Below, in pieces: positions 56,747 to 64,000 of a stretch of 64,000 nucleotides of DNA. The notes under the pieces were generated by a model. It was not told where the DNA came from and searched no databases. It worked only from the letters and a program-made list of their open reading frames with translations. A program made the position numbers and the translations under genes. This stretch comes from Asterias amurensis. Taxonomy: Eukaryota; Echinodermata; Asteroidea; Forcipulatida; Asteriidae. The stretch's first letter is position 1. Every line of letters begins with the position of its first letter. The stretch covers positions 5,534,391 to 5,598,390 of the forward strand of contig NC_092657.1 in NCBI RefSeq assembly GCF_032118995.1. Reading direction: 5' to 3'.

Positions 56747-59700
56747 ATGGCGACAGTTCTTCCTTCCTTGATGCTACTGATGGCTGCAGTGTTTGTAGCC
56801 ATTGGTGTTTATGGCCCTACACAAATGTATCAAGACTTTTTTACAAAATTGAGGAATGCCAGTCGTGGTATACGCAGAGAAGAATTGGTGTCCTTACTTC
56901 ACGAAGGACTAGGCTACCTCAACATCACTTCACTGATGGTCTTTTCTCTGCTGATTGGTTTCCTTTACGCTACACGACGTGCCTATAACTACATCTACAA
57001 CCCGTTGGAACACTATTGGAGCGAAGCAGAGCTTGCGTACAACATCGACAGACCACCGAAAGGTAGAACCACGGATGAGATTGTACGGGAGATGAAGCAA
57101 AGGCGGGATATTGGGGATATTCCTCCCGTCTATCCCAATGGGTGGTACATGGTGATCAGAAGTGACCAACTCAAGAAAGGAGAATCAAAATGTGTGAATG
57201 TTCTTGGTAGGTGAAAAACATGAATCAAAAGGTTTCATAATAGCACGGCAGAAGCCTTAAAGCCATTGGACCCTTTCGGTACAGAAAAAAAAAGTTCACA
57301 GATTTACAAATTACTTACAGGGTTTACAGAAGGTAGTGGTGAAAGATATCCCTTGAAATATTATTCCATGAAATGCTTTACTTTTTGAGAAAACAGTAAA
57401 ACAATTATCAATTCTCGACATCGATTAAAAATTCAAATTCGTGGAAAATTACCTCTTTCTCAAAAACTACATTACTTCAGAGGGAGTCGTTTCTCACAAT
57501 GTTTTATACTATCAACAGCTCTCTCTCTCTATTGCTCATAACCAAGTTAGTTTTTATGCAAACAGTTATTTTGAGTAACTAGTGTTTCCACTGTCTTCAA
57601 GTGATAGGGGACAGTTAAACCATTAAACTCTTCAATTTAACCATTTAACCCTTCTGAACGTACCCTTCCTTGACTTTGTCAATTCAAAGTGGTGTCAACT
57701 TTCACATTACATTGTTTTTAAGTGCCGAGGAAAGGCCATTCTTATCAGATTGTGTAAACTATGATTAGACCTGATAACGACCTCTGTCCCCTATGACAAC
57801 TCAGAATGATACTGCAGTTTGGAACCAGACCTTACTTAAAGGCAGTGGACACTATTGGTAATATTGACTAGCCTTCACAGTTGGTGTATCTCAACATATG
57901 CATAAAATAACAAAACTGTGAAAGTTTGAGCTCAATCGATCATCGAAGTTGCGAGATAATAATGAAAGAAAAATAACCATTGTCACACGAAGTTGTGTGC
58001 GTTTAGATGGTTTAGACCTCAAGTTCTAAACCTGAGGTCTCGAAATCAAATTCGTGGAAAATTACTTCTTTCTCGAAAACTATGGCACTTCAGAGGGAGC
58101 GATTCTCACAGTGTTTTATACCATCAACCTCTCCCCATATACTCGTCACCAAGAAAGGTTTTATGCCAATTATTATTTTGGGTAATATTATTACCAATAG
58201 TGTCCACTGCCTTTAATCAAGAGCAGTCAGCAATGATTAATTAAACAAATACAAAGGGGTCCACAAGATAAAAGTCATGATATTAAAGGCAGTGGACACT
58301 ACTGCCAATTACTCAAAATAGGTTTTAGCATAAAAATTTACTTGGTAATGAGTAATGGATATATATTGATAGTTTAAAAAATTGTGAGATGCGACTCCCT
58401 CTGAGGTGACGTATTTTTCAAGAAAGAAGTAATTTTCCACGAGTTTGATTTCGAGACATCAGAATTAGATTTTGAGGTCTCGAAATCAAGCATCTGAAAG
58501 CACACAACTTCGTGTGACAAGGGTGTTTTTTCTTACATTTTATTATCTCGCAACTTCGACGACCAATTGAGCTCAAGTTTCCACAGGTTTGTTATTTTAT
58601 GCATGTTATGTTGAGATACACTCAGTGAGAAGACTATTCTTTGACAATTACCAATAGTGTCCAGAGTCTTTTAAGAAGTTATGTCATTTAAACTACGGAG
58701 GGAGGAAGAAAACTGAAACATGAAATGCACATCAAAAGCATGTTTAATAGTTATTTTCTTCTAAATACTTTGATAATATAGTACAGATATAAATATTGAG
58801 ACTAACCAGCTTTAGGATACTCAAAATAGTTGTTAGTAGCATATAAACTTACTTCGTAACGAGCAATAAGCCTTTTTGAGATATGGTGATCACAATGCTA
58901 CAACACTGTAAGGTTTGGGTAAATTTGTGTGTATACTTTCGCTATTCTCTTGCATCTTTGATTGAGGCACAATTTTCACAGACTTGTTATTTGATGCATA
59001 TGTTGGGATACACCTAGTCTTGGTGCAAGACGTCCCTGTTTTGTATTTCCACAAATTTCCGCCGCCCATAGAGGGCGCTATCACTCCACCAACCGCTATC
59101 ACCCACGAACCGCTATCGTTCCTGTGATAGCGGTTCGTGGGTGATAGCGGTTGGTGGTGTGATAGCGCCCTCTATGGGCGGCGGAAATTTGTGGAAATAC
59201 AAAAAAAAGGACGTATTGCACCAAGATTAGGATACACCATGGATACACACCAACTTGAGAGTACTGTGGTAGATTTTACGAAGAGTTAAGACTACTTTTA
59301 TCTCGTGCAAGGACGAGTTATTCGTCCTATCTTATATAGGACTTGCCCTAATGTGATATCCAATACCACTTTCCTAAGTAAGGACTAAGCCTATGTAAAA
59401 TCAACCCTAGGTCTTTGGAAACTACCAAAGGTATCTAGTACCTTTGAGCCAGAACAAAAATCCCCAATTCATGAAACTAAGTCAAGTTATTTCCAAAGTG
59501 ATTCTTAAAGACACTGAACACTATTGGTAATTGTCAGAGACTAGCCTTCACAGTTGTGTATCTCAACATATGCATAAAATAAAAAACATGTGAAAATTTG
59601 AGCTCAATCGGTCTTCGAACTTGCGAGAAAATAATGAAAGAAAAAATAAACACTTGTCACAAGAAGTTGTGTGCGTTTAAATGCTTGATTTCAAGACCTC

Positions 59701-61564
59701 TAGTCTGAGGTCTCGAAATCAAATTCATGGAAAATTACTTCTTTCTCGAAAACTATGGCACTTCAGAGGGAGCCGTTTTTCACAATGTTTTATACCATCA
59801 ACCTCTCCCCATTAATCGTCACCAAGTAAGGTTTTATGCTGATAGTTTTTTGAGTAATTACCAATAGTATCCACTGCCTTTAAACTGTATAATACATCGT
59901 TATTTCTCCAATTATGAAGGTATGAATCTTGCGGCATTCCGTGGAGAGAGTGGTCGTTCTTACATCGTAGATGCCTACTGTCCTCATCTTGGAGCTAATC
60001 TTGGGATGGGAGGTAAAGTAGAAGGTGACTGCATCGCTTGCCCATTCCACGGGTGGACGTTCAGAGGAGACGATGGCAAATGTGTCAAAATTCACTACGC
60101 GGAAAAAGGTAATGTTCCTTGTTCTTTTTGTCGTGTTAATGTTATTATTATCAACATTATTATTTATGTTTTTTGTTCATACTTCTCTGAAAAATTATTT
60201 TTAATTTGTTGTACTTTTTTGTTTTTAACTTTTAATGTTATATTTTACTTTATTTTGATTACTATTATAAACCATTTATTTCTATTTAAAGAAAAAGTAT
60301 TTGTTTTTGTGGGGGGGGGGGTCCGTTCTGTATCATGCAGACATCGAAATTCAATTTTATCGTCTAGACTTTGCCCATACCAATTTCACGTTGGCGATGT
60401 GGTGGTATAATTATGTGCAGCTTCAACCTGAAAACCTCACTGTTTGATTAAAGAGATACAAACGTCTCTCATACATACTACATACTGACAATCTGCAAGG
60501 GTTCAATCTACTTTTTCAGAAGAAAAATTAAATTTACAACTTAACTTCGCTTTCACGCGCGGCCGAGTTTGCTAAGGTAAACAAAGACAATCTATTCTCA
60601 TTCAGAAGAGAAACAAAAAAATGTACCTGAACTTCTTTTTCGCAGTGCCCGAATTTGCTAAGGTTAAAGGCAGTGGACACTATTGGTAATTACTCAAAAT
60701 AATTGTTCGCATAAAACCTTACTTTGTAACGAGTAATGGGGAGAGGTTGATAGTATAACACATTGTGAGAAACGGCTCCCTCTGAAACGAAGTAGTGTTC
60801 GAGAAAGGAGTAATTTTTCACGAATTTGATTTCAAGACCTCGGATTTAGAACTTGAGGTCTCGAAATCAAGCATCTGAAAGCACACAACTTTGTGTGACA
60901 AGAATGCTTTTCTTTCATTATTATTCTCGCAACTTCGACGACCATTGAGCTCAAATTTGTAGATGTTTGCTATTTTATGCCTATGTTGAGATACACCAAG
61001 TGAACAGACTGGTCTTTGACAATTACCAATAGTGTCCAGTGTCTTTAAATTCAATCTAAATTTATTTGAAAAAAAAAAATTACAACTTAACTTCGTTTTG
61101 ACTTGTACCTGACCTTCTTTTTCGCACTGTGCCCGAAGTTGCTAGGGTTAAGGTCAATCTTTATTTATTCAAAATAAGAAAACAAATACAATTTTTAATT
61201 TTAACTGAACTTCTCTATTACAGTGACCGGATTTCCTAGGGTAAACAAGATCAATCTATAGTTATTGAAAATAAAAATAAAATGAGAAGTAACCTTCTCT
61301 TTAACAGCGCCTGAATTCGCTAATGTAAACAAGATCAATGGATTCAGAAGAAATACAACTTTGTATCTGAGCTTCTTTCTTACAGTGCCCGATTTTGCTA
61401 AGGTAAAGACACATCGATCTCTGGAGATCAATCATCTGATCATGCTCTGGTACCACGCTGAGGGAGATGAGCCTTCCTGGTTTCCCCCTGAGTTCGAGGA
61501 AGTCAAGAGTGGTCAATTTATTTACCAAGGATTCGGCGTTGCCTTCTTTGACTGTCATATACAG
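56747..61564 (+). CDS. nvd: Cholesterol 7-desaturase (Neverland/DAF-36 Rieske oxygenase), 5' part
   Basis: Three coding exons: 56747-57206, 59920-60108 and 61386-61564, phases 1 then 1 then 0. Neverland/DAF-36 enzymes convert cholesterol to 7-dehydrocholesterol on internal membranes, feeding Delta-7 sterol and ecdysteroid/dafachronic acid type pathways. The N-terminus has two hydrophobic segments ([20 protein letters not shown] and [14 protein letters not shown]), then [20 protein letters not shown]. The second exon holds the Rieske [2Fe-2S] ligands, CPHLGANLG and CPFHGW (C-x-H and C-x2-H). The third reads [20 protein letters not shown], then [11 protein letters not shown], and ends FFDCHIQ. 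The catalytic non-haem iron domain is not in the window, so it must lie beyond the (CAA)n tract. Start chosen at ATG 56747 because an acceptor (CTTTTCAG, 56712) lies just upstream, implying a non-coding first exon. The third exon is preceded by decayed copies of its own start. Confidence 0.88.
57256..57605 (+). mobile_element. MITE family A copy (nvd intron 1)
   Basis: TTAAAGCCATTGGACCC start; CTTCAGAGGGAGTCGTTTC interior; ends AGTGTTTCCACTGTCTTCAA. Confidence 0.8.
57836..58218 (+). mobile_element. MITE family A copy (nvd intron 1)
   Basis: Well-preserved: TTAAAGGCAGTGGACACTAT at the start and AGTGTCCACTGCCTTTAA at the end. Confidence 0.92.
58284..58675 (-). mobile_element. MITE family A copy (nvd intron 1)
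   Basis: TTAAAGGCAGTGGACACTAC start; CCAATAGTGTCCAGAGTCTT end; opposite orientation to its neighbour 66 bases away, so the pair could form a long hairpin. Confidence 0.9.
59019..59225. mobile_element. Near-perfect 207-bp hairpin (arms about 98 bases)
   Basis: The left arm from CTTGGTGCAAGACGTCC to CACGAACCGCTATC is mirrored by GATAGCGGTTCGTG to GGACGTATTGCACCAAG, with a loop of about 8 bases (GTTCCTGT). It is inserted in a decayed family A MITE in nvd intron 1. Confidence 0.93.
59267..59410. mobile_element. Family C foldback element
   Basis: GTAGATTTTACGAAGAGTTA to AAGCCTATGTAAAATCAACC with ACGAGTTATTCGTCCTA. Confidence 0.8.
59505..59885 (+). mobile_element. MITE family A copy just upstream of nvd exon 2
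   Basis: TTAAAGACACTGAACACTAT to ATAGTATCCACTGCCTTTAA; it ends about 35 bases before the Rieske exon. Confidence 0.9.
60540..61385 (+). repeat. Tandem decayed copies of the nvd third-exon 5' end
   Basis: Copies at about 60566 (GCCGAGTTTGCTAAGG), 60644 (TTCGCAGTGCCCGAATTTGC), 61130 (GTGCCCGAAGTTGCTAGGGT), 61222 (TTACAGTGACCGGATTTCC) and 61304 (TTAACAGCGCCTGAATTCGC) precede the real exon start (TTACAG/TGCCCGATTTTGC, 61381). Units are about 80-90 bases and share AACTTCTTT(T/C)T before the AG and GATCAATCTA after it. A foldback element (60664-61050) has inserted between the second and third copies. Confidence 0.85.
60664..61050 (-). mobile_element. MITE family A copy within the nvd exon-start repeat array
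   Basis: TTAAAGGCAGTGGACACTAT start and AGTGTCCAGTGTCTTTAA end; TTAA at both junctions could be the target duplication. It splits the decayed exon-start array, so it is younger than the array. Confidence 0.9.
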
Positions 61565-61986
61565 GTTATTGTTTTCAATTATTGTCAAAGGTTTACCCAC
61601 CCCATCCCCAAGAAAATTAAAAATCGAAGACACTATTATTACTCAAAAGATTCCAGTACAATGGACAAGTTAAGCTTCGTAAAGTTGGGGATGTAGTGCT
61701 TTCTGCTCTACCAGCCAGGCTTCTAATGGATGATACCCAAGCCTACATCCGTATGGACTGTTAAGGGGGTAACCCTGTTTCAGCCTTAGGAGTGGGTGGC
61801 AATGCCCCTTGGAAAAATAGTAGAGTGTAGCCCACACCTTGAAGTAGCCTTCATGCCAAGTGATAGCGACTTGCATTAAAAAAAGTATTGATTAAAAAAA
61901 AACATCTTTAAAACAAATATAACATTGCACAGGAATCCGTTTAAGAAACAGAGGTTAGATACAATTTGCCATAAATACATCATTTA
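61565..61986. other. nvd sequence after exon 3
   Basis: The next expected nvd exon (after FFDCHIQ) was not recognised here, so the gene must continue past the CAA tract. Confidence 0.55.

Positions 61987-64000
<2,014 letters not shown>

Larger units (their letters stand above)
58800..59450 (-). mobile_element. Decayed MITE family A copy carrying other insertions
   Basis: ACTCAAAATAGTTGTTAGTA and ATGTTGGGATACACCTAG on the left; GGTATCTAGTACCTTTGAG on the right. Interrupted by the hairpin element at 59019-59225 and a family C element at 59267-59410. Confidence 0.6.

Noticed and set aside
60110..60410. Extension of the Rieske exon into a 162-residue open frame
   Set aside because: Low-complexity Ile/Phe sequence after a good donor (AAAAAG/GTAATG) that matches the phase of the next nvd exon.

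Overview
The window is animal nuclear DNA. It is AT-rich, its genes are split into many small exons with GT-AG introns, and most of the rest is short foldback (MITE-like) elements, tRNA-type SINE remnants and decayed LINE fragments. Gene content (group A SRCR arrays, GRL101/relaxin-receptor-like receptors with CUB and LDLa modules, a Neverland/DAF-36 sterol desaturase) points to a marine deuterostome. An echinoderm, probably a sea star, is my best guess; that is inference from gene and repeat content, not a database match.

Layout: (1) 1-10.8 kb: no gene found, only repeats. (2) 10811-30907, plus strand: one long reading frame spread over 24 exons encodes nine SRCR domains, an LRR N-cap, six LRRs and a rhodopsin-type 7TM domain. 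I read it as one SRCR-LRR-GPCR. Every SRCR unit is a phase 1-1 module whose length is a multiple of three, and the splice phases stay compatible into the 7TM exons. (3) 33447-34385, minus strand: a single-exon class A GPCR. A truncated, frameshifted copy of its 3' end lies at 35830-36268 inside a 247-bp direct duplication. (4) 37249-38362, minus strand: two exons of a dead laminin gene with several stops and a frameshift. (5) 40494-55050, minus strand: a second LRR-GPCR whose ectodomain is CUB-LDLa-LDLa-CUB-LDLa-CUB-LDLa-LDLa, then LRRs and 7TM. (6) 56747 to at least 61564, plus strand: the 5' part of a Neverland/DAF-36 Rieske oxygenase, which would continue beyond a (CAA)n tract of about 2 kb that runs off the window end.

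The two LRR-GPCRs share the same C-terminal machinery: the hinge with Y-x-D-D and LCC, the LNLAxSDFLMGVY segment, and the SSEASVFFITLIS segment. They carry entirely different N-terminal modules, spliced on in the same phase before a phase 1-2 LRR N-cap exon. The locus therefore looks like a case of ectodomain swapping by exon shuffling between neighbouring receptors.

A second theme is duplicated exon starts. Exons in two unrelated genes (SRCR2 second half, Neverland exon 3) are preceded by tandem decayed copies of their own 3' splice site plus first codons, and the SRCR7 exon has one such copy. No signal-peptide exon was found for either LRR-GPCR, so their 5' ends are incomplete.
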